Below are positions 28,401-38,700 of a stretch of 64,000 bases of DNA, piece by piece. Both the position numbers and the translations under genes were made by a program. Below the pieces are notes generated by a model. The model saw only the letters and a list, made by a program, of their open reading frames with translations. It ran no database searches and was not told the origin of the DNA. Source of the DNA: Colias croceus (taxonomy: Eukaryota; Arthropoda; Insecta; Lepidoptera; Pieridae); contig NC_059537.1 of NCBI RefSeq assembly GCF_905220415.1, positions 6,703,622-6,767,621 of the forward strand. Reading direction: 5' to 3'. Each line of letters opens with the position of its first letter. The stretch's first letter is position 1.

Positions 28401-28986
28401 ATGTTTTGAGTCACAGTAACAGATAAGATGCAACCATCGTAAAATGAAAATCTGAAAAGGTCGTACAGTACATTAAGGAAGTCCACATGTACTCACCACA
28501 CTTGCCAAAGTATTTGAAGGTAATATTCGTATTGGTCTCGCAAGCCGCCCGCCGCATCTCACATTCCCCATTGTAATCGTGAGCATCGCTGGCGCACAGT
28601 GGCCGGGCGCCCTCGTGGTCCCCATAGCTGGGGCACGAAGCGGGGCACTCACACGTGTAGCTGCGCCCGTCCGCCGTCGGCCGGCACAGCTCCCCGGGCC
28701 CGCAAATCACACCACGGCAAGGGTCCGGCACGTCTGCCACAACACATCAATAGACTGTAACAAACAATTCAATCTACGAAATATTTAAATTTATCGATTA
28801 GTTATCAATTTATGTCCTGACTCTACATTTCAGTAACATTCATATCTTACTGAAATGTAGAGTCGTAATAATTGCTGGTTGGTTTAATAAAAATTAATTA
28901 AAAATTGAATGCTCACCGTTAGGAAACAAATAGCACCCCAGGGTTGTAGATATTAATATTGCTAAACTAATTGGCTTAGCAAACAT
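21322..28986 (-). CDS. AGRN: Agrin-like matrix proteoglycan, complete coding region
   Basis: Coding exons, 5' to 3': 28986-28917, 28733-28497, 28392-28177, 27893-27681, 27252-27040, 26628-26528, 26415/26417-26303, 26108-25869, 25558-25260, 24945-24804, 24520-24260, 23484-23338, 22977-about 22536, about 22409-21836, 21478-21322. The protein is about 1,130 residues: signal peptide (1-18), seven Kazal/follistatin domains (about 24-590), a Cys-rich link, two laminin-EGF domains (about 640-750), an eighth Kazal domain, a Ser/Thr- and acid-rich linker and one laminin-G domain ending ten or so residues before the stop. The laminin-EGF pair followed by a Kazal domain (EDCEQMTG.C.CKPG) is the agrin signature. 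A Ser-Gly-Ser-Gly heparan-sulfate-type site lies in the ninth coding exon. Compared with vertebrate agrin it lacks NtA, SEA, EGF and two laminin-G domains. The junction between the last two large exons is unresolved. Confidence 0.85.
23041..23219. repeat. Intronic repeat, copy 1
   Basis: About 179 bp, closely matching 24,972-25,148 in the same orientation. It begins with A-rich DNA and GACGTGTGGCACTCGGGGAC, and contains an inverted pair AGCTATTGCATAG / CTATGCAATAGCT that encloses a GC-rich body. It looks like a short mobile element; the family is unknown to me. Confidence 0.65.
23886..24018 (-). pseudogene. Decayed copy of the laminin-EGF half exon (copy C)
   Basis: A third tandem copy of the same half exon, about 186 bp beyond copy B. 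It has more substitutions (CEPGYWG has become CELGYWG), a lost terminal cysteine and no donor; it ends at TGA just after GDM. Copies B and C share flanking intron sequence, so B and C arose from a duplication that included intron DNA. Confidence 0.75.
24067..24202 (-). pseudogene. Decayed copy of the laminin-EGF half exon (copy B)
   Basis: About 135 bp is nearly identical to the 3' half of exon 24520-24260 and lies about 190 bp downstream. The laminin-EGF frame is open (CRPGVGGEKCDRCEPGYWG is kept), but the donor GTAAGT has become GAGTGT. Entry from the only nearby acceptor in the required phase hits a stop, so it should not be a usable exon. Confidence 0.75.
24972..25148. repeat. Intronic repeat, copy 2
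   Basis: Second copy of the repeat at 23,041, in the intron between exons 25558-25260 and 24945-24804. It differs from copy 1 by a handful of substitutions, a few inserted bases (CCCCGT duplication) and the absence of an internal T-run. The inverted pair around AGCTATTGCAT is kept. Confidence 0.65.
25260..25558 (-). other. Kazal domain exon with heparan-sulfate-type site
   Basis: Begins with a linker containing IESSGSGAV. The Ser-Gly-Ser-Gly with a nearby acidic residue is the usual glycosaminoglycan attachment pattern. It is followed by a Kazal domain (CAYEATCAVDG to LALCRG). Vertebrate agrin also carries an SGSG site just before this same domain. The exon ends in phase 0. Confidence 0.7.
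25869..28733 (-). other. Kazal/follistatin domain block of the agrin-like gene
   Basis: Six Kazal/follistatin domains with the C-x-SDG/SDN-x-T/Y-x-N/S-x-C pattern. Four consecutive exons (28733-28497, 28392-28177, 27893-27681, 27252-27040) each encode exactly one domain and are symmetrical phase 1-1 (237, 216, 213 and 213 nt). The next domain is split by a phase-0 intron (26628-26528 plus 26417-26303), and the sixth is again one exon (26108-25869). Kazal domains can inhibit serine proteases, but in agrin they are mainly structural. Confidence 0.85.
26863..26998 (-). pseudogene. Decayed tandem copy of a Kazal exon
   Basis: This is a duplicate of exon 27252-27040 in the following intron, with its own acceptor (CCAG|GTTCG) and donor (TTGCA|GTAAGT) still visible. 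It has lost about 77 bp (136 nt against 213), including the first cysteines, so it no longer keeps the frame. In the Kazal frame a TAG interrupts the 3' part. Including it would shift the downstream frame, so it is probably skipped. Confidence 0.8.
28819..28864. repeat. Perfect 18-bp stem-loop in first intron
   Basis: GACTCTACATTTCAGTAA is followed after a 10-nt loop by its exact reverse complement. It lies in intron 1 of the agrin-like gene. The stem is short for a microRNA precursor, so it is more likely a tiny mobile-element scar or simple palindrome. Confidence 0.8.
28917..28986 (-). other. Signal-peptide exon of the agrin-like gene
   Basis: ATG at 28,986-28,984 opens 23 codons with a hydrophobic core (ISLAILISTTLGC). 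It ends in phase 1 at a donor G|GTGAGC and joins in frame to the first Kazal exon. This start is chosen because no NtA or other coding block is seen upstream before Chd1. Confidence 0.8.
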
Positions 28987-31852
28987 AGTTCCAGTATTAC
29001 TATGAAAATGCAAATATAGGAGAAAATAATATTTTCATTATAAGTCAGGTCAACTTCAACTTTTTAATAGCTGAAAAAAAATAAAAATTATAAAAGGCGA
29101 AAATATTTTCGTTGTCCAATAGTAATTCGACATTGCTTTTATTTTTTATACGTAGGTATTATTTTCTTTCTCATCAACGATTTCATAATTTTCTAGTTAA
29201 TTTTAATAACAATTTAAATATTATGTGAGTACTGATTAGTGGTTCTAACAGCAGATAAACTCGATCAATATAGGAGCTTGAATAACGCTATTGCTCGCAT
29301 CATATTTTAATCTAATTAAATTAATCGCTGTTTACCTTTACAAACGACAGCTTCAATTAAACACACAAATACAATTGGAAAGAACTCAAGAACTGTATAT
29401 TTTTAAATTTTATGTTTTATATATTAGTCCAACTAAGTCACAAAACTCTTAAACATAATGAAAATGAAATTTCCACGCGTACATTGAATGCCGTTGCCGG
29501 ACAGGCAAACAGTGGTTGTTGTAGCGCTGATTGCTGAAGCTGCGATGAACGTTATGAGACATGCGCACAAATCATTGATGAAATGGAGAGATTTGTTCTT
29601 ATGTTTTAAAGTTCCTCAATTTCTTTAGAATATTTTTTGCAATACCCAGACGTCTGGGAATGTGTATTAAAAAGAGTAACCGGGTTGTAGTAAGGCGTAA
29701 GCTTGTTTTACCTAATAATACAACATAATATTATAATAATGTACCTGTATTATTTTATACCTATAACAAGCCTTTAGCTATATAGGTATAAAACTGACGT
29801 ACCTAAGCATGAAGACCCGTGCGGCCTTTAAAAACACTATGATCGCATTCGCGCTTATTCGGACTTTTTTTATTATATTTTGAACAGCTTACTGTGCAAA
29901 ATTTTACCTTTTAATGAGATAAGTAGGTACCTACATATTGTCCGCGATTCAATCCATTCCAATTATGAAAACTGTACTTTAGCTTTATTGAAAACGCCTA
30001 CCATAAATGTATTGCATATTATTCATACAGTAAAATTAAATGTACATACATTGTAATGTTTCTAGGGAAAAAATAGGATTTGTGCATGAAAAATAATTAC
30101 AGAAAAGTGTGTATAAATAGCAATAAAGAGTACTTATGGTTAATATCGTATCAAAGCTGGTAGGCTTTCAACAGGCTTTCCAATTTGTTCTACAAGGACC
30201 TAACTATTTTCATACTGTCTTGAAATAACATTATAAGACAAAATATATTCATAATATCATTGAGCATGTAGGTACCTATCTTTATTTCCGCTTGTTTAAA
30301 TTGAGCAACAAACATACCCCGCCGCGTAGGTATGAAAATTAAGAAAATTTCTCTTTCAACTTTTCATGCAAACTGCAGGATTTGCGGGACAAATCCAACT
30401 CCTTGCGGTACTAGTTGATTTGCATTAGACTCCCCTGATGCGCCAGTGTTACATTGTTATAAAATGCTATATAACCTAGAAATAAGATCGACCTTCAGCC
30501 ATCTGATAAACAGATGAGTCGTTTTTTTTTTCTGAATATTTAGATAACATATAATTTGCAACAACTTTGGTCCAGTAACTTTTTGTCATAGAACAATAAA
30601 AAAGTTATATGCGGCAATGTGCAGAAATTCTAGATTTAAATATTTTTCCTATTTTTCGATATAACTTTTTTTTTACCATTTTACGAAAAAATGATAGGTA
30701 TCAGACCATTCTTGTAGACTGTTTTTCGTAACATCTTTTAAGTACAACATTACAAGTCAAGGTTAACAAGTCAAGGTCCTTAGTTTATTAGATGGATGTG
30801 TAGGGGGGAATGAGGGAGGGGTTAGTAGGTTTACTTAGTAGGCCTCATTGCTGCCCAAGACATATCACACTATTTACGAGACTGTATAATTTGGATATGC
30901 ACACAAAGTAATACATACATATACTGATTATTATATTATTCAACGCTGAAGGCAAATATGGCGGAGCGCAGCGCAGAGAATTTTAATCGTCAAAATTTAA
31001 TATTATTTTAATGAGGACAACGTCGACAATTATAGCATGACAATGATAAAATACTCTGCACTGCGCTCCACCATATCTGCACCGGACCTATTGATTTGAA
31101 AAAAAAATTACGTAGGGCCATTCTTGTTTTTGGATGCTACAAGGATATTAAATAAAGCACATCGTCAACTTTAATATGTTTATTATCATGGTTTTTCACC
31201 ATTTTAAGACGCTCTCACTCTCATTACACTTTATTTCATGTAACAGAGAATAATAGATTTTACATATTGTATAAAAATAGGACCATACGAGTCCTATTCG
31301 GACCCGAAAATGCAAGTATGAGAAATGAAATATTATTAAACTCTTTCCTGTACACTGCTAAAATGCAATGACAAATATTATGATTGTTGCATTCCTCATA
31401 ATTATACAAAGATTCAGTTGCACATGATTTCATTATATGCAAATCTACTTCTTCAATTTCTACTTTTGTACACCAGCTATGATCTATTGATATATCACCA
31501 ATGTGTTTGTCAAGTACCTATAAATTGCGGCTTCAAATAAATACAAAAAATCATTTTACACCTGATAAAAAAATATTATTCAAATCAATAAAATTGGCAA
31601 CAAAATTGAAACAATATAAAATTAATGGTATCCATCTAAAATCTGTACATTAACAAATAATCGACAGACTCGGTAATAAATAAATTTACTATACAGTCTT
31701 ACTTACAAACAGTCATTATCTTAATGTCTCAGCTCAGGTCCATACATTCATGCGCATCGCTTATCACTTAGATAAAAACACAGCACTTTTTGTCACTTAC
31801 ACTTTATAACGGTTAAACCAGTGTCTGCGGAAAGAGATCTCTAAAGGCTACT
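28987..31852. other. Region between Chd1 and the agrin-like gene
   Basis: Both genes read leftward, so this should hold the promoter of the agrin-like gene and, at its right end, possibly more Chd1 3' UTR. It is AT-rich with no gene seen. A hairpin element lies at 30,951-31,081. Confidence 0.5.
30951..31081. mobile_element. Short hairpin MITE-like element
   Basis: The ends form an inverted pair of about 30 bp with about four mismatches (ATATGGCGGAGCGCAGCGCA against ATATGGTGGAGCGCAGTGCA from the right). The centre is AT-rich and non-coding, and no clear target duplication is seen. Confidence 0.5.
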
Positions 31853-31858
31853 TTTATT
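31853..31858 (-). terminator. Poly(A) signal of Chd1
   Basis: AATAAA on the minus strand 63 bp after the Chd1 stop. Other AATAAA motifs further left (near 31,230) could give longer transcripts. Confidence 0.4.
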
Positions 31859-31920
31859 TACAAAAAAATCTATCTTATGTACTATATTTACAAAAGCGTC
31901 CATTTCGCAAACTCGGTGAG

Positions 31921-32708
31921 CTATGTGGGTGGCGCGCGGCGATCGTAGTCTCTTCTGTAGACCTCGCGCTCGTACTCCCGCTCATCGTACGGGTACTCGG
32001 GCTGCGCGTAGCCGCGCCAGTCGTCCGGGTAGGGGCGCACGGGCGGGAAGCCCATGCCGCCCGCCATCGGCGAGCCCTCGTAGTACCCGCTGTACGGGCC
32101 CCCCATGGGAGGATATCCGCCGAACCTGCTGAATGAGTTTGCAAACATGTGAATGTGTGCTATTCGTGTAAGGTGACTAGACAATTATTGAGATACTACG
32201 TCTACCTTTTAATACCAAATCCCCATTGAATTTGAAAACATAAATTTGTAACATTTTCTGTAACAGTGCAATTCATACAAACAAAAAAGTTACAAAATAT
32301 ATTTCATGTCAAAATATATCATCAATAATTAAATACATAATAGCAAACCTTCTCTTATCATGTGTCCTGGGGTTGCGGTCGCCGCGGTACTGCCTCGGGC
32401 CGGGGTAGGCGGGCGGCGTCCAGGCCGGGTGGCCGGCGTGCGCCGAGTGCGGCGCGTGGCCGTGCGCGTGCTCGGGGTGCGCGTGCGGCGTGTAGGGCTG
32501 GCGCACGCGCGGCCCGCCGCCGCCGCTGTCCCTCCTCGTCCGCGACCGATCCCTGTCACGTTCCCTATCCCTGTCCCGCTCTCTATCTCTATCTCGATCT
32601 CGCTCCCTGTCCCGGTCCCTCTCCCGCTCGCTCCGACTGCGCTCTCTGTAGGACAAATCATCTCGCTTCAGACTCCCTTCCCTGTGCTTGCGATCCTTAT
32701 GCTTATGT
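31921..32708 (-). other. Low-complexity C-terminal tail of CHD1
   Basis: Exon 32708-32349 encodes a run of Arg-Glu/Arg-Asp pairs, then His/Ala/Pro-rich sequence. The last exon encodes Gly/Tyr/Pro-rich sequence and the TAG stop. The region is much more GC-rich than its neighbours. The last acceptor is TTCAGCAG|G, a tandem NAGNAG, so a one-residue (Ser) variant is possible. Confidence 0.8.
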
Positions 32709-35700
32709 CTGTATAGAAGCGAGATGAGTAGGAAGTGTTAGCGATGATAGGGTAAAACAGAATCGAAAGGATCATGCGTGGTTAAATAAACAAATAAAAC
32801 AAAAAAGGTATGAAGATGAAATGATAATGAAAATGCGAGGGTACAATAGACGTGCATATATGTATAACTACCTTTCGTGTCTTTTATTTTCAGGATCAGG
32901 GTCACATTCACCCTCTTCTAATTTTCTCTTAACACCAGATGCATGTGCATTCTTTTCGTTCTTATCAAACTTTTCGCGGCCAATCTTCGGTCGCTTCTCT
33001 TTACGCTCTGCGTTTTCATCTCCTTTAGCCTCTTTTTTGAAAGACTTAACATGATTATTTGAATTGAAGTTGTTTCTAATATTTGACTGAAAATTCAAAA
33101 GGCCAGCATAAATATATGATTAATGAATAAACAGTATCACAGTGTTAGCAATTACATAAAAACTTACTTTGACATTTTCCTTATGCTTGCCGTCTTTATG
33201 TTTACTGTCGCTTTTCTTAAGGCCGTACTTATATAACCTATACAACTGTTTTGCATCAAAGTTTGTGAACTTAGACACAAAGTACCAGAGATTACTTCTC
33301 CATTCTACTTTCTTTTCTGGATCAGGATAGGCTTCTACACATATATCTATTTGATTCCCTATTTGTGAAAGGCAAGCCCTTGTTCTTGATACTTGTTCTG
33401 TTTCTGTCAATGTTTGATCAGGGTTGTCTAGTGCTCTTAGTGCTTTCTTCACTGGTCTCATCTTTTCTTTACACTGTAGATTTAAAATTAGGATTAAAAC
33501 AAATAACATATTTAAACAAATATAAGTATTGTTATAATGATTATGTACCTCTTCAAAAACTGATGGATCTAAATCCCCTAAAACTTCTAAAGCCCTTGGC
33601 TCATTATTAGCAGTAAAGTGCATTGGGCCAGCAGGCTTTTTACTTTTTTTGCTTTTATCATTTTTGGTCCGATCCTTCCCTTCTTTCTTTGTGCGTTTCT
33701 TATCTTTTTCCTTTCTGTCATTTGATGCTTCATCATGTGTTAAAACTTCTTCCATTTTGAGTTTACCCTTTGGAAATAAATACATAAATAAATAATTCTG
33801 TTGAAAAATTTGTCATAATAATTTTAGTGTTTGTTTGTATATGTTCCTAAATAAATGAATAAAATAAACCTGTATAATATAATTTATAATCTTTTTTATT
33901 ATTGTTCTACATACCTTATCATTTTTATCATTTCTACCACTACGAGTATTCTTTTTATGATCTTCACCAGAACTTCCATCATCTTCGACAATATCTTTAG
34001 TTACTGGTTCTTTTGTACCCTTTTTCACTCTAGGCTTTCTTTGCTTTTGTTTGCCATTTTTCTGGTCGAGCAACTTTTTAATAAGTTTGAGTAAATAATC
34101 TGCTCTAGACTGTAAATGCTTCGCTTGGGGTTTTTTATCCTCATTTGTCAACATTTTTTCACCAATACCAAATGAAGAATCCATTTTTATAGCCTCCCAG
34201 GATCCCATTCCATACTGATAAATGCCTGCAAGTAGTTTAGAGTCATCTTCTACTCCCCAGTCGACATCAAAGTTAGCTGGTCTCGTTCTGAATAAAGGAA
34301 ATTCATTTAACAAAAATCCAATAATTATTGATTAAGAATTGTTAGTTTTCATTATACACTTACTTGAAATCTAACTGCCACTTCAGTCTTTCCTCCTTGG
34401 TATCAGGTAGGAAATCGTCGAGTGGCGCAAGTTCATCTTGGCATGCCGCCATAGTTTTCGCATTAACTGACACGCCGCCGAGTTTAAACGACTTTCTTGC
34501 ATTCTTTCGACCGTCACTATGATCATCTTAACAAAAATAGTTAAATTAGTATTATTTTACAACACAAAAATTGTTCAGTGTTGGCAAATGCAACACGAAA
34601 CACAGGAATTCAAAATAATAACTCACTTGAAGCATCTGCAGTATCATTCAAAACAGCCTTGCACCTATCTTGTAAAATTTCTCCCAATTTTTTCAATTCC
34701 GCCAGCGGTTTTTCTTGTAATTCAGCATCACACGCTATACTGTCCAAATGCTTCAATGGCGCCGAGAATTTTTTATAGCTCTTTACAAATCGTCTTATCT
34801 GCAGGAAAAACATATATGTATTATCTATCTAGTTTAATTTTCTTGGGTTTATATTTTTGGGAATATAACATGAATTATTAAATTTATTTTATAAATCAAA
34901 AGGGTAAGGGTAAAGGGCAGGGCAAAGGTATACCTCAGGGTCAGTGAAGCCTTTTATTTTCTCTCTATGGCTAGCCGGCGGTCGGCCCCTCTTCCTGGGC
35001 CGGTCGTCATCAGCACTGACATCCGCGTCCGACACGTCGCTGTCGGCGTCGCCTTCACCGTCCGCGGCCTCCGCGTTCTCACTGCCCCGGCCACGACGCT
35101 TGCGACCGCCTTCTGTACCAGAAATACAACTTCCATGAAAATATCATCGACGTATTAACTATTCAAGTAACATTAAATATTTAGTTCAGATTTATAAGAT
35201 ATTATTATATTTTTATATTGAACAAATAAATTATATATGTATAGATGACAAACTTACTGTTATCCATATTATTTTGTTGTGCCTTTCTGCGTGGTGGTAA
35301 GTATAAATCTTCCATCTCTTTCGTTTTCTCCTGTTCGGCCAGTGTTTTTCTAACATGATCTGGTATGATGTCATCCTGTTGATATCAATTCAAACAATTT
35401 AATAATGTTATGTACGTAAATTGTACGTTACAATTTATAAAAACTCAACAAAATTATAAATCTATTTTACCCAGTCTTTGCTTTCATCTTCTGCATTTTC
35501 CTTTTTAACTCCCATAACCGCCTTTTCTTCATCAAATGCAAAGCTAGCTACTTTGAATGCAGACAGTAGCTCATCGCCAGCCATTGCAGGTCCCTCATCA
35601 CGAGTTTCAGCTCTTTGTAAGATTTCATCAATATCACACTGTAATTGAACAGTTAAACATCATTAAAAATATGTTACCTAACCTTTATAGTTCAACCAAA

Positions 35701-38700
35701 CTGTAATCATATTACTCACAACTGGATCTTCATCATTTTCATCATCATCTTTAAAGAGTTCTTCAGCACCAAATTTCAAAATTGCATTTAAGTCTTCTTT
35801 ATTGAAAGGATTGTTAGCACTTGTACCAGATGCGTCTCGTTTGTTAAGAACAGTCCTGCCAGTAGTGTCCATTCTTTGAATAACAAGATGATCAAGCACC
35901 ATCTTTCGTTTAGCCCTCTCTACTATGTCTTCTTCCACAGACCTGGCAGTTACCAACCGATAAATGTTGACCTACGAATATCATCTTATAATAAATTGAA
36001 ATAAATGATAACTAGAACAAGTTTTTTTTTTATAATTTTAACAAAAATTTACCTGATTCTTTTGCCCTATTCTATGTGCACGAGCCTGAGCCTGCAGATC
36101 ATTTTGAGGATTCCAATCAGAATCAAAAATTATGACAGTATCAGCAGTTGCCAAATTAATACCAAGGCCTCCAGCCCTAGTTGAAAGAAGAAAACAAAAA
36201 TCTTGAGATCCATCTGCATTAAAATGATCTAAAGCCTGCTTCCTTAATTCTCCTTTTATGCTGCCATCAAGGCGTTGAAATGGAAAATGTCTTCTTTGTA
36301 AATATTCAGCTAATATATCTAACATTCTAACCATTTGTGAGAAAATCAATACTCTATGTCCTGTTTCTCTTAGCCTGCATAATAGTTTATCTAACAATAA
36401 CAATTTTCCGGAACCTCTTAAAAGTTTCTGAAATGTAAAAAGTGTTTTAAGATTCAATAAAATACTAAACACTTCACAATACATATTTAATTTCTTTTTT
36501 TATATACCTCTACAGCATCAGTTGTAGCAAGAGATGCTCGTGACTCAAAATCTTCAGGTTTAGTCAATAGTGCATGATTACAACATTTTTTTAATTCTAT
36601 CACAATATTTATAAAGGTATTGGTTGATCCCTTAACACCTTTTCGTAATTCACTATAGTTTTTTGTAAGTATCCATTTGTAATATTGCTTTTGTATTGCA
36701 GTCATTTCTACTCTTAATATTTGTTCTACTTTAGCTGGCAATGATTTTTCAACATCTTTCTTTTGTCTTCTCAAAATAAATGGTTCTAATTGTTTGTGAA
36801 GTTTTTCATAACCTTTTGTTGCAGCATCTTCATGATCTTTTTCAAATTCTTCCCATGATTCAAACCTGAAAGTAAATTATTATAATTGCTGTCTGCTGAT
36901 TGTTTAGATATCAAAGGTGAAATTCCAAAAATTAAGCTTATAAATTATATTTCTTTCTGACAATGAAGGATACACTTACTTATATGGCATAATAAAATGC
37001 AGGAGAGCCCATAATTCTTTCAGAGAATTTTGTAAAGGAGTACCAGTGACTAATAACCTATGATTTGTATCAAACTCTTTAAGTGCCTTATATAGAAGTG
37101 AATCGTCATTTTTTAACCTATGTGCTTCATCAACAAGCAAGCATGCCCAGCTAAAAGATCTTAAAAACTGTCTATCTTTTAGTAAAATTTCATAAGTGGT
37201 TAATATTGCATTAAATTTCAGCCTTTTAGAACTTGCAAAACTCCATTCAAATTGCCTTATCTGAAACAGAAAAAATTATCATATATCACAGTAAAATATA
37301 ATTATGTATATAACAATTGGTTCTAGTAACAGATACTTACAATATCTCTACTTGTTACATCACCAATGTATGTAACCACATTTATATCAGGTGCCCACTG
37401 TGTAAATTCTCTTTGCCACGCAGTCATTGTACTTAAAGGTACTACGCATAGAAATGGTCCATACAATTGTTGAGATTTGAACAGATAGTACAGGAAGCAG
37501 ATTGTCTAAAAATACAGGAAATATTAGCTGTTTTGATGGAATATGAATATAATATAATTATATTTGTCATTACATACCTGAATTGTTTTACCTAAACCCA
37601 TTTCATCAGCCAAAATAACAGAATTGTCTTTACACCAGGAATGTATCAACCAATTCAGCCCATCCATTTGATAATCTCTTAATATGTAAGACTGAAAAAA
37701 ACATTTTAAGAATTAAATATTTACACTGGAATGGTCAGTTCTGTCATAAATAATACAAACATAGTTTAAATCGGTCTTGACAGAATACCAGCGCTGTAGT
37801 TGCAGCTTGCTGCGACTATGGCAGAAAGCTGAGTCAAGACCCTTTTCTGGAAATGCAGTGCACACACAGTACAAAATTCTCAGCGAACATGATGTCTAAT
37901 TTTATGTCTAATTTTATGTATCGTACTTTCTTTCTTGTTCTATTTTGTGTTTTCTTCTTGTGTGTGTACCTTTTTCTAGGAATAAATGTTTTTTTCTTTC
38001 TTTCTTTCTTAAAAAAAACTTAACAACATACTTTTTTTAAATAATTTGGGATAATCAGATAAACTCTTGTATTTTGTGAACCTTGATAATTATTATACAA
38101 TGTTTAATCTAAATTGGTGTTTAATAACTCAGGCCCCGAAACCACAGACACAATAGAAACTTGTGTCTGGGACCAATCGGGCCGCTTGGGGCTCAATGGG
38201 TTAAATTGAGTCAAAACCGCGCCTATATGGGTCAGTTACATACAAACATACAGGTGAAGCTATTAGGTAAGTTTTAATTTTTAAGTTTTAAAATTACCTT
38301 ATCCTTTCCCATATAATCTGGTTGTTCTTTTACTTGATGGAATTTTGGTCTTCTTCTCAGTACAGGACAATGTCTAGATGGTGTTGATGTTGTTGCTTCT
38401 CTTGATTTAAACTCTCTAACTTTCTCTGGCCATCTTTTTTCAATAAGAGTAGAATCTTCCCATGTCGAATCAGCATATGGTAATGATTCCCACTTACAGA
38501 AATATTCATGGGCAGTTGCGCCACTTTCAAGTTCTCGCGTTTGTTCCGCTAAAATATTAAAAGTTTAGAGTAACAAGAATACCAAATTGCACATTAAAGC
38601 ATTTAAAATATTAAAAAATATTTACCAAATATCCTCTCAACAAAATTATATGACTTAACAAGTTCTTGTTGCAGTTCAGATTGGCATTCAAAATAGTCTA

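Noticed and set aside
28819..28864. microRNA precursor
   Set aside because: The stem is 18 bp, too short for a normal precursor, and it is perfectly paired.
32360..32727. Plus-strand frames of about 120 codons
   Set aside because: They are antisense shadows of the GC-rich Arg-Asp and Pro/His exon of Chd1.
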